From CAZCVI01 sp964502145 (lineage in GTDB: Bacteria > Acidobacteriota > Aminicenantia > UBA2199), in contig CAZCVI010000015.1 of NCBI GenBank assembly GCA_964502145.1, positions 1 through 64,000 of the forward strand: a stretch of DNA of 64,000 bases, read 5' to 3'. Below are positions 55,701-64,000 of this stretch, piece after piece. A model generated the notes under the pieces. The model saw only the letters and a list, made by a program, of their open reading frames with translations. It ran no database searches and had not been told where the DNA came from. Position 1 is the stretch's first letter. Every line of letters starts with the position of its first letter. Made by a program: the position numbers and the translations under genes.

Positions 55701-57941
55701 ATGGAACAGGCAAGAAAGATACTCAAAGAAGTATTCGGGTACCCGAATTTTCGTTCTCTTCAGGAAAAAGTGATCGGCCATATATTGGCCAAAAAGGATA
55801 CCTTGGTAATCATGCCCACCGGTGGTGGAAAATCCCTGTGTTACCAGATTCCCGCCCTGATTTTTCATGGCTTGACCATTGTTATCTCCCCGTTAATTTC
55901 ATTGATGAAGGACCAGGTCGAACAATTGCGGCAATTGGATATTCCTGCTGTTTTGTTGAACAGTTCCCTCTCTTCTGACGAGTACCGTGTTAATGTCGCA
56001 AAACTACGTCGCAACGAGGTCAAATTACTGTATCTGGCCCCGGAAACACTATTAAAACCATGGACACTGGAGATGTTATCCGCTTTACCAGTCGCCGTAG
56101 ATAGTATTACTATTGATGAAGCCCATTGTATTTCCGAGTGGGGGCACGATTTTCGGCCAGAATACCGGCAGCTCATCGAGGTACGGCAACGTTTTCCCCA
56201 AGCCGTATGCATTGCCCTGACCGCCACTGCGACCCAACGGGTACGGGAAGATATTAAACATACCCTGCATTTCGACCAATCCGCAGAATTTATTGATAGT
56301 TTTGACAGACCCAATCTTTTTCTCCGTATTGTGCCCAAGGATAATCCGAATAAACAGGTATTAAGACTCCTGGAAAAATTCCCCGATCAATCCGGTATTA
56401 TTTATTGTTTCTCCCGCCGCCAAGTGGATGAATTGGCCCAGGAACTTCATAAACAGGGGTATTCAGTCAGACCCTATCATGCAGGCCTGGCAGAAGAAGA
56501 ACGCAAAGAGAACCAGGAACTCTTTATCCGTGATGAAGTGCAAATTATCGTGGCCACCGTGGCCTTTGGGATGGGGATCAATAAATCCAATATCCGCTTT
56601 GTCATCCATTATGATCTACCCAAGAATATCGAGTCTTATTACCAGGAGATTGGCCGTGCTGGACGGGACGGTGTCCGGGCTTATTGTTTGCTGTTGTTTG
56701 GGTATGCTGATATCCGTAAAATCAAGTACTTTATCGACCAAAAGGATGAATCTACCCAACGGGTAGCCACCCTCCATCTCAATGCCCTGCTGGCTTTTGT
56801 TGAAAGCCACTTGTGCCGCCGCATCCCCTTGTTACATTATTTCGGGGAGGATTATCATACCCCCAACTGCGGTATGTGTGATAATTGCCGACAAAGCGAA
56901 AAAACATTGGCCGACATCTCCGTTCCCGTCCAAAAATTTCTTTCCTGTGTGCGTAAAACCGGGCAGCTTTTTGGCGCCGCCCATATTATTGATGTATTGC
57001 GGGCGTCCAAATCGCAGAAAGTGGTCAAATTCGACCACCAGCAGCTTTCTACCTATGGCATCGGGCAGGAATTTTCCCGTAAACAGTGGTTGCACCTTTC
57101 CCATCAATTGGTTCAAAAAGGCCTGTTGACTCAAGACCCCGAATACGGCAGTTTAAAAATAACCGACCAGGGTATGGATGTCTTGATGGGCCGGGCACCT
57201 TTTATGGGTATTATACTGGAAGATTTGGAAAAGAATCCCCCCGCGATAAAATCGGCCAAACAAAAAGTTACGATTGATCCTTCTATGGCATATGATCCCG
57301 ATTTATTCGACCTGCTACGCGAGGCGCGCAAGCAGCAGGCGAAACTCTACCATATCCCCCCCTATATGATTTTTTCCGACCGTTCTTTGCTGGAAATGGC
57401 TGCAAAAATGCCCCGTACATCCAGTGCTTTTTTAAATATTCACGGCGTGGGCACCGCCAAAATGCAAAAATTCGGCAAGGTGTTTCTAAATGTAATAGCA
57501 GACTACCGCCCTGTCCAAAAACTCCCACCTCGTACCAGCCCAGTTTCCCATAATTCCCACGTTCCCAATATAACCCAAAAACCCCGGGAAGTTCCCATTC
57601 CCGAAAACAGCGCTCAAATTTCCGGTACGAATCGTTTTCAAGTTATGGGTACCATGTTTAATGAGGGGCATTCCATTCCCGATATTAGTCAGCGGTTCCG
57701 CGTCAAGCAGGAAACTGTGATTGATACTCTGATCAAGTATGTGCAAGAAGGCCATACCCTTCGTCCTGATGGTATTCTGACACTTTCTACCCTAACTTCT
57801 CAGCAGCAGGCCCAGGCCGCAGAAGTGTTTATGGAATTGGGTTCCAATCATGTGGCGCCCATCTACAATGCCCTTAATGGCAGTATCGACACCCGCCAAT
57901 TGCGCATCCTGCAACTCTATTATCTGTGCTGTAATTCATAA
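55701..57941 (+). CDS. recQ: ATP-dependent DNA helicase RecQ
   Basis: A 3'-5' DNA helicase in recombination and repair. The 746 residues carry Walker A MPTGGGKSLCYQIP (near 43), the DEAH box ITIDEAHCISEWGHDFRPEY (near 137), motif VI QEIGRAGRDG (near 318), a zinc cluster with CGMCDNC (near 390), a winged helix, an HRDC domain (about 530-600) and a C-terminal helix-turn-helix (about 650-746). The linker near 605-645 (Pro/Ser/His/Asn-rich) is encoded by TCCCA-type repeat DNA. The start is ATG 55701; the ribosome site is weak (CTAGGCGGAGATAC). Confidence 0.95.
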   Translation: MEQARKILKEVFGYPNFRSLQEKVIGHILAKKDTLVIMPTGGGKSLCYQIPALIFHGLTIVISPLISLMKDQVEQLRQLDIPAVLLNSSLSSDEYRVNVAKLRRNEVKLLYLAPETLLKPWTLEMLSALPVAVDSITIDEAHCISEWGHDFRPEYRQLIEVRQRFPQAVCIALTATATQRVREDIKHTLHFDQSAEFIDSFDRPNLFLRIVPKDNPNKQVLRLLEKFPDQSGIIYCFSRRQVDELAQELHKQGYSVRPYHAGLAEEERKENQELFIRDEVQIIVATVAFGMGINKSNIRFVIHYDLPKNIESYYQEIGRAGRDGVRAYCLLLFGYADIRKIKYFIDQKDESTQRVATLHLNALLAFVESHLCRRIPLLHYFGEDYHTPNCGMCDNCRQSEKTLADISVPVQKFLSCVRKTGQLFGAAHIIDVLRASKSQKVVKFDHQQLSTYGIGQEFSRKQWLHLSHQLVQKGLLTQDPEYGSLKITDQGMDVLMGRAPFMGIILEDLEKNPPAIKSAKQKVTIDPSMAYDPDLFDLLREARKQQAKLYHIPPYMIFSDRSLLEMAAKMPRTSSAFLNIHGVGTAKMQKFGKVFLNVIADYRPVQKLPPRTSPVSHNSHVPNITQKPREVPIPENSAQISGTNRFQVMGTMFNEGHSIPDISQRFRVKQETVIDTLIKYVQEGHTLRPDGILTLSTLTSQQQAQAAEVFMELGSNHVAPIYNALNGSIDTRQLRILQLYYLCCNS

Positions 57942-58013
57942 TTTAACGCCCAAACCCGGTGAATACTCCCCGCAGGTATTGAATTTTCCCTGCATTTCTG
58001 GTACTCTTTATAT

Positions 58014-58433
58014 ATGATACATGTAACCGGGACAATTTATCTTGATGAACAGGAGCTTAGCGAGACATTTGTGCGGTCCTCTGGACCCGGAGGTCAGAAT
58101 GTCAATAAAGTTTCCACTGCCGTACAATTGCGCTTTGATGTGCAACAATCACCCTCATTGCCCGAAGATGTACGGCAACGGTTGAAAAAACTGGCTGGGA
58201 AACGGTTGACTTCAGAGGGTGTACTGGTTATTGATGCCCGGCGTTTTCGTTTTCAGGAACGCAATCGTCAGGATGCCTTGGAACGACTCCTCGAACTGAT
58301 CCGCCAAGCCACAATCAAGCCAAAACCACGGCGCAAAACCACCCCCACCTTGTCTTCCAAGGTCAAACGCATGGATTCCAAGCGTATTCAGGGCGAAAAA
58401 AAACGCCTCCGCCAACCACCACTGGCCGATTAA
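58014..58433 (+). CDS. arfB: ArfB/YaeJ-like peptidyl-tRNA hydrolase (GGQ protein)
   Basis: Rescues stalled ribosomes by hydrolysing peptidyl-tRNA. The 139-aa protein has the GGQ loop in SSGPGGQNVNKVSTAVQLRFD (about residues 22-42) and a Lys/Arg-rich C-terminal tail (KPKPRRKTTPT, KRMDSKRIQGEKKRLR) that enters the mRNA channel of stalled ribosomes. It is the usual length for ArfB, shorter than release factors. No Shine-Dalgarno is present. TTGAAT (57979-57984), 17 bp and TACTCT (58002-58007) end 6 nt before ATG 58014, consistent with leaderless transcription. Confidence 0.92.
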   Translation: MIHVTGTIYLDEQELSETFVRSSGPGGQNVNKVSTAVQLRFDVQQSPSLPEDVRQRLKKLAGKRLTSEGVLVIDARRFRFQERNRQDALERLLELIRQATIKPKPRRKTTPTLSSKVKRMDSKRIQGEKKRLRQPPLAD

Positions 58434-58504
58434 AAAAGGTGGGTTTGGAAACCGCATTTTATCGCTTTTATTATAAACCGACCCATTTGAAATATCGTTT
58501 TGTC

Positions 58505-58534
58505 TTGACAAATGACTGCAAATTATTCTATACT
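58505..58534 (+). promoter_or_regulatory. promoter of ftsK
   Basis: TTGACA (58505-58510), 18-bp spacer, TATACT (58529-58534). The leader would be about 17 nt, A-rich and without Shine-Dalgarno. Confidence 0.75.
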
Positions 58535-58557
58535 TTACTTTGTTATAAAAAAAAAAT

Positions 58558-61098
58558 ATGAAAAACGAAATAAAACAACTGACTGCGGATACTGGCGAAA
58601 CTGCTAAAACACCCAATGAACTACTGCTGAAAAATGAAATCGTGGGTATTATCCTCCTTTTTATTTCCATCTTTCTTATTTTCAGCGTTGTCAGTTACAC
58701 CCCCACCGACCCCAGTTTCTTTAATTCCACCCCTGATAAACTCGTAGAGAACTACGGTGGCCCGGCTGGCGCTCAACTTTCAGCCATTCTTTTTAATCTT
58801 TTTGGTTACTCTTCGTTAATACTGTTGTTTTATATCCTGTTCATGTCCAGTTTTTTCCTCTTTAATAAAAAAGTCAGCAATGTTCTGACCAAGAGTGCCG
58901 GTTATCTGCTGTTGCTTTTTTCATCCGCCGCTTTTATTTCCACTGTTATACCCTATGCCACTATCGGGGGCACCGCCATCAAATCCGGCGGTATTATCGG
59001 CTATTTTCTCAATGACTTTCTGCAAGGTGAAATCAAACTATTCTTTTCCGCGCTTTTTTTCTTCGTGTTGATCCTTATTTCGTTAATCCTGGTGGCGAAA
59101 CTCTCATTGCGCAGGATTGGCGCTTTCCTCGGGCGCGTGTTATTACGGCTCATGGGCAAGGTTTCCCTCGCTTTTAAAGAACGGTACAACAATTACCAGA
59201 AAAATAAGCGGGTAAAGCGGATTGAAAATAAATACAATGCCGAGACCAAGCTGGCTGAAAAGAACATGGTGGTTGAAACCCACTCCTTCAACAACTTCAA
59301 CACCCCGGTGAATAAAGGAAATAAAGGCAACATGGCGAATGCCCGTGATGTCAATGAAGCCAATGACGCGGATGACGCCGATGATGTCGATAATGTGGAT
59401 GATTTTATTGATCAAGATGATATTGATGCGATCAATAATATATTTATAAAAGATAAAAAAGAGGCGATAGTTGATAACGATGTGAAAGCCGATAAGGATG
59501 ATTTGGATTGGGTAAAACAGTTTAAAGAGAGTGCTGCGAATAAACAGAAAAAACTGTCTGTAAGGCAGCCCAGTAAAATCCCCGAAGAGGGATCATTGTT
59601 TGCCGATTTTAAAGAAATTGCAGTCACTTCCAGTGGTTATCAGGCCCCCCCTCTCAGTTACCTGGATGCTCCAACCCAGCGCAGTCAAATTGATTTCAAA
59701 GAATTAGAAGATAAAAAAGAGGAACTATCCCGGCGTCTGACCGAGTTTAAGATTCGCGGGGAGATCGTGGAATATACCCCCGGACCAGTCATCACTACCT
59801 ATGAATTTGTTCCCGATACCGGTGTTAAAGTCAAAGACGTCACCAATCTCTCCGAGGATCTCGCCCTGGTAGCCCGTGCGCAATACGTTCGCATTGAACG
59901 AATCCTGGGTAAAAAAGCCATTGGTATCGAAATTCCCAATAAAAAACGGGAGATCATCCATCTCCGTGAAATTCTGGAATCCGAACAATACCAAAAATCC
60001 CGCTCCCCCCTCACTATCGGACTGGGAAAAAGCAAAAACGGCGAGATGTTTATCACCGACCTGCGGGAAATGCCCCATCTGATCGTTGCCGGTGCTACTG
60101 GTAGCGGGAAAAGCGTGGCCATCCATACCATACTATTGAGTATTTTATATAAGTCCTCGCCCGATATAGTCAAGTTGATTCTTATCGATCCCAAACGCGT
60201 GGAGCTCGCTTTATACAATACCCTGCCCCACCTATTAACACCCGTGGTAGTGAATACCAAGCTGGCCAAGAATGCATTGGACTGGGCCGTTTTCGAAATG
60301 GAGAACCGCTATAAAAAATTGGCTCTACTCCAAGTTCGTAGCCTCGAACAATACAATAAAAAACTCGAACTGTTAATACAGACCGAAAACGATGAAGAAC
60401 TCGATAAATTAGAGGACATTGAGATCATCCCTTATATTGTCATCGTCATCGACGAATTTGCCGACCTCATGATGGAATCTTCCAAGGAAATTGAAAGCGA
60501 TGTGGCCCGTATTGCCCAGAAAGCACGGGCCGTGGGTATTCACCTCATCCTTGCCACCCAGAGACCCTCCGTGGACGTTATCACCGGTACCATTAAAAAC
60601 AATTTTCCCTCCCGCATTGCCCTGGCTGTTCCTTCCAAACATGATTCCCGTACTATTATCGATGTTATGGGCGCCGAGAAATTGTTGGGCAATGGCGACA
60701 TGCTGTTCCTACCCCCTAAAACCGCCACCCTGGTACGGCTCCATTGTGCCTATGTTTCCGAGGAGGAAACTCTGCGCGTAGTCAACTATCTCTCCAAAAC
60801 CGGACGCCCCAAATTTAATACCCAGGTTGTGAAACCGAGAAACGCCGATGATGACGAAGAGCTCGATAAAGAAATGGACGACATGTTTTTTGAATCCGCC
60901 GAGATAGTGATTAATACCGGTCAGGCTTCCGCTTCCTACTTGCAACGGAAAATGAGCATCGGCTACGCCAGGGCTGGACGGTTGATCGATCAATTGCAGG
61001 CCCATGGCGTTGTCAGCCCCTCGGATTCCAAAAATAAACGGGAAATCCTAATGACACTTGAAGATCTCAGGGAATTGCGCAAAATAGGAGCAGAATGA
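58558..61098 (+). CDS. ftsK: DNA translocase FtsK/SpoIIIE
   Basis: Pumps chromosome dimers apart at the division septum. Four TM helices occupy the first 190 residues. A variable linker (about 200-370) includes a D/N-rich run (ANDADDADDVDNVDD) encoded by 9-bp repeats. The motor has Walker A VAGATGSGKSVAIH near 511 and Walker B IVIVIDEFADLMM near 628, and ATQRPSVDVITG follows. A gamma winged helix (about 785-846, QASASYLQRKMSIGYARAGR) reads KOPS-type sites. At 846 aa it is of SpoIIIE size. The short A-rich leader lacks a Shine-Dalgarno. The gene is followed by the Kdo genes, which have their own promoter. Confidence 0.95.
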   Translation: MKNEIKQLTADTGETAKTPNELLLKNEIVGIILLFISIFLIFSVVSYTPTDPSFFNSTPDKLVENYGGPAGAQLSAILFNLFGYSSLILLFYILFMSSFFLFNKKVSNVLTKSAGYLLLLFSSAAFISTVIPYATIGGTAIKSGGIIGYFLNDFLQGEIKLFFSALFFFVLILISLILVAKLSLRRIGAFLGRVLLRLMGKVSLAFKERYNNYQKNKRVKRIENKYNAETKLAEKNMVVETHSFNNFNTPVNKGNKGNMANARDVNEANDADDADDVDNVDDFIDQDDIDAINNIFIKDKKEAIVDNDVKADKDDLDWVKQFKESAANKQKKLSVRQPSKIPEEGSLFADFKEIAVTSSGYQAPPLSYLDAPTQRSQIDFKELEDKKEELSRRLTEFKIRGEIVEYTPGPVITTYEFVPDTGVKVKDVTNLSEDLALVARAQYVRIERILGKKAIGIEIPNKKREIIHLREILESEQYQKSRSPLTIGLGKSKNGEMFITDLREMPHLIVAGATGSGKSVAIHTILLSILYKSSPDIVKLILIDPKRVELALYNTLPHLLTPVVVNTKLAKNALDWAVFEMENRYKKLALLQVRSLEQYNKKLELLIQTENDEELDKLEDIEIIPYIVIVIDEFADLMMESSKEIESDVARIAQKARAVGIHLILATQRPSVDVITGTIKNNFPSRIALAVPSKHDSRTIIDVMGAEKLLGNGDMLFLPPKTATLVRLHCAYVSEEETLRVVNYLSKTGRPKFNTQVVKPRNADDDEELDKEMDDMFFESAEIVINTGQASASYLQRKMSIGYARAGRLIDQLQAHGVVSPSDSKNKREILMTLEDLRELRKIGAE

Positions 61099-61172
61099 CT
61101 CCCTGCAATCGGATGAATCAGATGATCATGATAATCATTATACGAAATATTCGAAAAATGTTGCAAAGAGAA

Positions 61173-61201
61173 TTGCATTTTTCCTTTCTTGCTGATAAAA
61201 T
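61173..61201 (+). promoter_or_regulatory. leaderless promoter of kdsA
   Basis: TTGCAT (61173-61178), exactly 17 bp, TAAAAT (61196-61201), then 6 nt to ATG 61208. Predicted start on the A of the ATG. Confidence 0.7.
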
Positions 61202-61207
61202 CATAAA

Positions 61208-62023
61208 ATGAAATTTAATTATAAAGTGGACAAAGTTGAAATAAGAAGTGACCAACTATTCTGTATTCTTGGTCCCTGTGTCATTGAAGGCGAATCCTTC
61301 ACCCTCCAACTCGCTTCCCAATTAAAAGAAATAACCGCCGAGGTGGGCCTACCCTTTATTTTTAAGGCCTCTTTTGATAAAGCCAATCGTTCTTCCATTG
61401 ACTCTTATCGTGGTCCTGGCATAGTCGAGGGGTTGCGCATCCTGCGCCGTGTCAAAGAGGAACTGGACCTGCCCGTATTGACCGATATCCACGAACCCTG
61501 GCAAGCGGAACTGGCAGCCGCTGCCGTATCTGTTATCCAGATACCCGCCTTCTTGTGCCGACAAACTGACCTGCTGGTTGCGGCTGGCAAAACCGGATTA
61601 CCCATCAATGTAAAAAAAGGACAATTTATGGCTGCCGAGGATATGGAGTTTGTGAAGAATAAAATTGAATCCACCAGTAATACCCGGATCATCCTGACCG
61701 AGCGCGGAACTTTTTTTGGTTACCGCAACCTGGTCGTGGATTTTAGGAATATTATGCTGATGAAACGGACTGGCTTGCCCGTGGTGATGGATGTCACCCA
61801 TGCCGTGCAGAAGCCCAGTGCCGCTGGTGGCGTTTCCGGTGGCGAACCTGAATTTATACCCATGATTGCCTCTGCCGGGGTCGTTGCGGGCGCGGACGGC
61901 GTGTTCATGGAAGTTCACCCCAACCCTCCTGCTGCTCTCTCCGATGGCAGCAATGCCCTGGATTTAAAAAAATTAAAAACCCTGTTAATCCGGTTGAAAA
62001 AATTATATAATATAAACCAATGA
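61208..62023 (+). CDS. kdsA: 3-deoxy-8-phosphooctulonate synthase
   Basis: Condenses arabinose-5-phosphate and phosphoenolpyruvate to Kdo-8-phosphate for lipopolysaccharide core. The 271-aa TIM barrel contains LGPCVIEGE (near 20, Cys of the metal type), FKASFDKANRSS (near 57), TDIHEPWQ, KKGQFMAAEDM, VTHAVQKPSAAGG (near 195) and MEVHPNPPAALSDG near the end. It is the usual length. The Cys in GPCV is the ligand found in metal-dependent forms. No Shine-Dalgarno; see the promoter entry. It starts an operon with kdsD-like and kdsC genes, which follow with 10 bp and a 1-bp overlap. Confidence 0.95.
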   Translation: MKFNYKVDKVEIRSDQLFCILGPCVIEGESFTLQLASQLKEITAEVGLPFIFKASFDKANRSSIDSYRGPGIVEGLRILRRVKEELDLPVLTDIHEPWQAELAAAAVSVIQIPAFLCRQTDLLVAAGKTGLPINVKKGQFMAAEDMEFVKNKIESTSNTRIILTERGTFFGYRNLVVDFRNIMLMKRTGLPVVMDVTHAVQKPSAAGGVSGGEPEFIPMIASAGVVAGADGVFMEVHPNPPAALSDGSNALDLKKLKTLLIRLKKLYNINQ

Positions 62024-62044
62024 ATAAGAGCCAATGAATGTGAT
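62017..62044 (+). repeat. 14-bp tandem duplication at the kdsA/isomerase junction
   Basis: CCAATGAATAAGAG (62017-62030) and CCAATGAATGTGAT (62031-62044). The first copy contains the kdsA stop TGA and the second contains the isomerase ATG 62034, so the stop/start region has been copied. Confidence 0.7.
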
Positions 62045-62999
62045 GAATATCGTAGAAATCGGCAAAAAGGTATTACGTATTGAAGCGAATGCGATTGAAG
62101 ATGCAATCGACCGGATTGACACAAAATTTGAAACCGCGGTGAATCTCCTTTATGAAACAAAAGGACGTGTGGTGACCACTGGCATGGGCAAGTCTGGTTT
62201 GATTGCCCGTAAAATTTCCGCTACCCTCACCTCCACCGGTACTCCTTCCACCTTTCTCCATCCCTCAGAGGCCTTGCACGGCGATATTGGGATCATTCAC
62301 AGCGATGACGTCGTGATTGCTCTCTCCAGTAGCGGTGAAACCTTCGAGGTGATCCGCATGTTGGATTATATCAAACGTATCGGCGTACCATTGGTGGGAC
62401 TGGTAGGAAATATCACCTCCACCCTGGCCCGGGAAAGTGATGTCTTTTTAGATTGTAGTATTGAAAGTGAAGCGTGCCCTATCGGCTTGGTACCTTCTAC
62501 TTCTACTACGCTCACCCTGGCTATCGGTGATGCCCTTTCCATCGCCTTGATGGAAAAAAAGGGCTTTAGCGAGGAAGATTTCAAATTCTACCATCCTGGT
62601 GGTGCCATTGGGAAGAAATTACTCAAGGTCAAACACCTGATGCACAGTGGTACTGACTTACCTATCGCACGGCTTGACTCCCCCATGCAAGAAGTTCTCA
62701 ATACGATTAACGAGAAAAAATTCGGGGTGGCCATCGTGGTGGATACCGATATGTCTGTTAAAGGTGTTATTACCGATGGAGATTTAAGACGGTGTTTTAT
62801 CAAAGGCCTGGATTTTTCCAGGACCACGGCCATTCAATGCATGACTCCCAACCCATTGAATATCAGCGAAGACCATCTGGCCGTGGAAGCAATAAAAATA
62901 ATGGAAGACCACCATGTGACTTCACTGGTGGTGGTTGAGGACACGCATTTAAAAGGTTTGCTGCATTTACATGATTTATGGCGAACGGAGATGATATAA
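62034..62999 (+). CDS. kdsD: arabinose-5-phosphate isomerase, KdsD/KpsF type
   Basis: Interconverts ribulose-5-phosphate and arabinose-5-phosphate, the KdsA substrate. The 321 residues consist of an SIS domain (TTGMGKSGLIARKISATL near 50 and HPSEALHGDIGI near 80) and two CBS domains (about 205-260 and 270-321: KHLMHSGTDLP and CMTPNPLNI). The start could be ATG 62034 or ATG 62043; neither has a strong ribosome site, and coupling with kdsA is likely. The name kdsD rests on the Kdo operon context; kpsF or gutQ paralogues share the sequence. Confidence 0.93.
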   Translation: MNVMNIVEIGKKVLRIEANAIEDAIDRIDTKFETAVNLLYETKGRVVTTGMGKSGLIARKISATLTSTGTPSTFLHPSEALHGDIGIIHSDDVVIALSSSGETFEVIRMLDYIKRIGVPLVGLVGNITSTLARESDVFLDCSIESEACPIGLVPSTSTTLTLAIGDALSIALMEKKGFSEEDFKFYHPGGAIGKKLLKVKHLMHSGTDLPIARLDSPMQEVLNTINEKKFGVAIVVDTDMSVKGVITDGDLRRCFIKGLDFSRTTAIQCMTPNPLNISEDHLAVEAIKIMEDHHVTSLVVVEDTHLKGLLHLHDLWRTEMI

Positions 63000-63559
63000 T
63001 GGATCAAAAAGAATTGGCCAGAAAAGTAAAATTACTCATCATGGATGTAGACGGTACACTCTCGGACGGAAGATTTTTTATGCATCCGGACGGTAGTATC
63101 ATGAAGTCCTTTGACGTTAAAGACGGAACCGGGATCATTTTTGCAGGACTGGCCGGGATTAAAACCGCGATTATTACAGGAAAGACCTCGGAAGCAGTCA
63201 GGCGACGGGCCCAGGAATTGCAAGTCGATGATTACTTCGAGGGTGTCCGCGATAAGACCGGACCCTTTTATGAACTGTTGGTTAAATATGGCTTGAAAAA
63301 AGAAGAAGTCGCGTACATCGGCGATGATATCGGTGATGCCGAGGTCATGGGCATGGTGGGTTTTTCCGCCGCCGTGGGCGATGCTCACCCCCTTATAAAA
63401 CGAATCTCCCATTATATCGCCAAACGATATGGTGGTAGAGGGGCCGTCAGAGAACTGATCGATTTTATCCTGGATGTCCAGGAAAAGTGGCCTGAAATCT
63501 TCACTAAATTAAAAAACACTGAGAATTCAGACGAAATTATGCAGAAGATCAATTCCTGA
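62999..63559 (+). CDS. kdsC: 3-deoxy-D-manno-octulosonate 8-phosphate phosphatase
   Basis: Hydrolyses Kdo-8-phosphate to Kdo, the third step of the pathway. The 186-aa HAD family IIIA protein has the nucleophile motif LLIMDVDGTLSDG (near 17), ITGKTSEAVRRRA (near 62), YIGDDIGDAEVMGMVG (near 105) and a C-terminal GGRGAVRELIDFIL, typical of KdsC. ATG 62999 overlaps the stop of the preceding gene (TAATG) and has GGAG upstream; a longer frame beginning inside the isomerase gene is rejected. No kdsB or waaA follows in the window. Confidence 0.94.
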   Translation: MDQKELARKVKLLIMDVDGTLSDGRFFMHPDGSIMKSFDVKDGTGIIFAGLAGIKTAIITGKTSEAVRRRAQELQVDDYFEGVRDKTGPFYELLVKYGLKKEEVAYIGDDIGDAEVMGMVGFSAAVGDAHPLIKRISHYIAKRYGGRGAVRELIDFILDVQEKWPEIFTKLKNTENSDEIMQKINS

Positions 63560-63575
63560 TACCCGTTGCTGGCTA

Positions 63576-64000
63576 TTAAACCAGCATAGGCATCAACTCC
63601 GCTGGGCGACGGATAAGTTTTTTCGCCCCGTTTTCCAGAAGTTCTGGTGCTTCCCTGAACCCCCACAATACCCCTACCGGAACCATTCTGGCTCGAACCG
63701 CGGTTTGCATATCAATGCCGCTGTCGCCCACAAATACCGTTTCTTTTGGTTCGCAGTCCATCACTGCCGCAATTTCCAGCGCCGCATCCGGGGCTGGTTT
63801 GGCTGGCACTCCTTCCCGGGCACCCCGCACCACCGTGAACCCAAAATCCCCCAATAATGTCTGCACCATCAACCGGGTAAAATCATCCGATTTATTCGAC
63901 AATACAGCCATCTTTATTTTTTTCTCACACATTTCACCAAGCAGCTCTCTGATTCCCGGATAAAGAGACGTCCCCTGCGGCCATGTTTTCCCGTAGAAAA
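63576..64000 (-). CDS. HAD-family phosphatase (phosphoglycolate-phosphatase-like), 5' end outside the window
   Basis: The frame is open to the window edge (the last visible residues include FYGKTWPQGTSLYPGIREL), so the N-terminal nucleophile and cap lie beyond 64000. The visible part has the motif II strand MAVLSNK, the Lys of GVPAKPAPDAALE and motif III VFVGDSGIDMQTAVRA, then a C-terminal helix. This pattern fits Gph/PgpB-like HAD enzymes that dephosphorylate 2-phosphoglycolate or similar small phosphates. It is convergent with kdsC, 16 bp apart. Confidence 0.88.
   Translation of the reverse strand, partial: FYGKTWPQGTSLYPGIRELLGEMCEKKIKMAVLSNKSDDFTRLMVQTLLGDFGFTVVRGAREGVPAKPAPDAALEIAAVMDCEPKETVFVGDSGIDMQTAVRARMVPVGVLWGFREAPELLENGAKKLIRRPAELMPMLV

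Noticed and set aside
1..64000. tRNA, rRNA, CRISPR or prophage genes
   Set aside because: None could be recognised by reading; a covariance-model scan would be needed to exclude a tRNA.

Overview
The window looks like chromosome of a Gram-negative, protein-degrading heterotroph of moderate, roughly mid-40s GC. An outer membrane is implied by three consecutive Kdo genes (kdsA, a kdsD/kpsF-type isomerase, kdsC), a porin-like beta-barrel, and many exported proteins. The set of M6-GEVED, M3, S46 and Tricorn-like S41 peptidases, a giant beta-propeller sensor kinase and stand-alone NRPS/PKS parts is most like Aminicenantes/Acidobacteriota-type genomes. That taxonomic guess is inference; there is no rRNA or tRNA in the window to test it.

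Layout. 0-4.3 kb: small hypothetical and exported proteins (including a CARDB-domain protein) with palindromic operators. 4.9-13.5 kb: secreted M6 metalloprotease, a sulfatase-fold/hyaluronan-synthase-like pair, a pentapeptide-repeat protein and an M3 peptidase lipoprotein. 13.6-19.7 kb: TIGR04076 protein, YcaQ-type glycosylase, a DUF485/acetate-symporter/porin operon and a TIM-barrel isomerase. 19.8-25.1 kb: TPR histidine kinase and a Cache-PAS-PAS-CBS-DUF294 protein. 25.3-27.8 kb: a frameshifted isoprenylcysteine-methyltransferase-like gene and an ATPase with a nuclease-like tail. 28.1-37.1 kb: a signalling island (membrane transporter, cyclase/P-loop fusion, divergently opposed sigma54-type regulator, receiver, propeller sensor kinase). 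37.3-37.7 kb: a degenerate 20-bp-period array. 38-44.6 kb: sirtuin, LarC1-like protein, phoH-pgpH-ybeY operon, DUF72 and a STAS-like protein. 44.8-53.1 kb: Tricorn-like protease, dUTPase and a four-gene cassette (acyltransferase, carrier protein, acyl-CoA dehydrogenase, serine-type adenylation enzyme) that resembles the aminomalonyl-ACP pathway of zwittermicin. 53.4-64 kb: S46 peptidase behind a structured leader, recQ, arfB-like, ftsK, the Kdo genes and a partial HAD phosphatase.

Three points stand out beyond gene content. First, the aminomalonyl-ACP-like cassette lies without a visible megasynthase. Second, the 20-bp array holds its register for about 19 units, about 90 bp upstream of a good promoter for the propeller kinase. 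Third, the intergenic space is full of short-period tandem repeats: 9-bp families (notably TGGACNNNN arrays that fold into long hairpins) and AT-rich 11-14-bp repeats placed just before start codons. Several genes without a Shine-Dalgarno sequence have a -10-like hexamer ending exactly 6 nt before the ATG, which suggests routine leaderless transcription.
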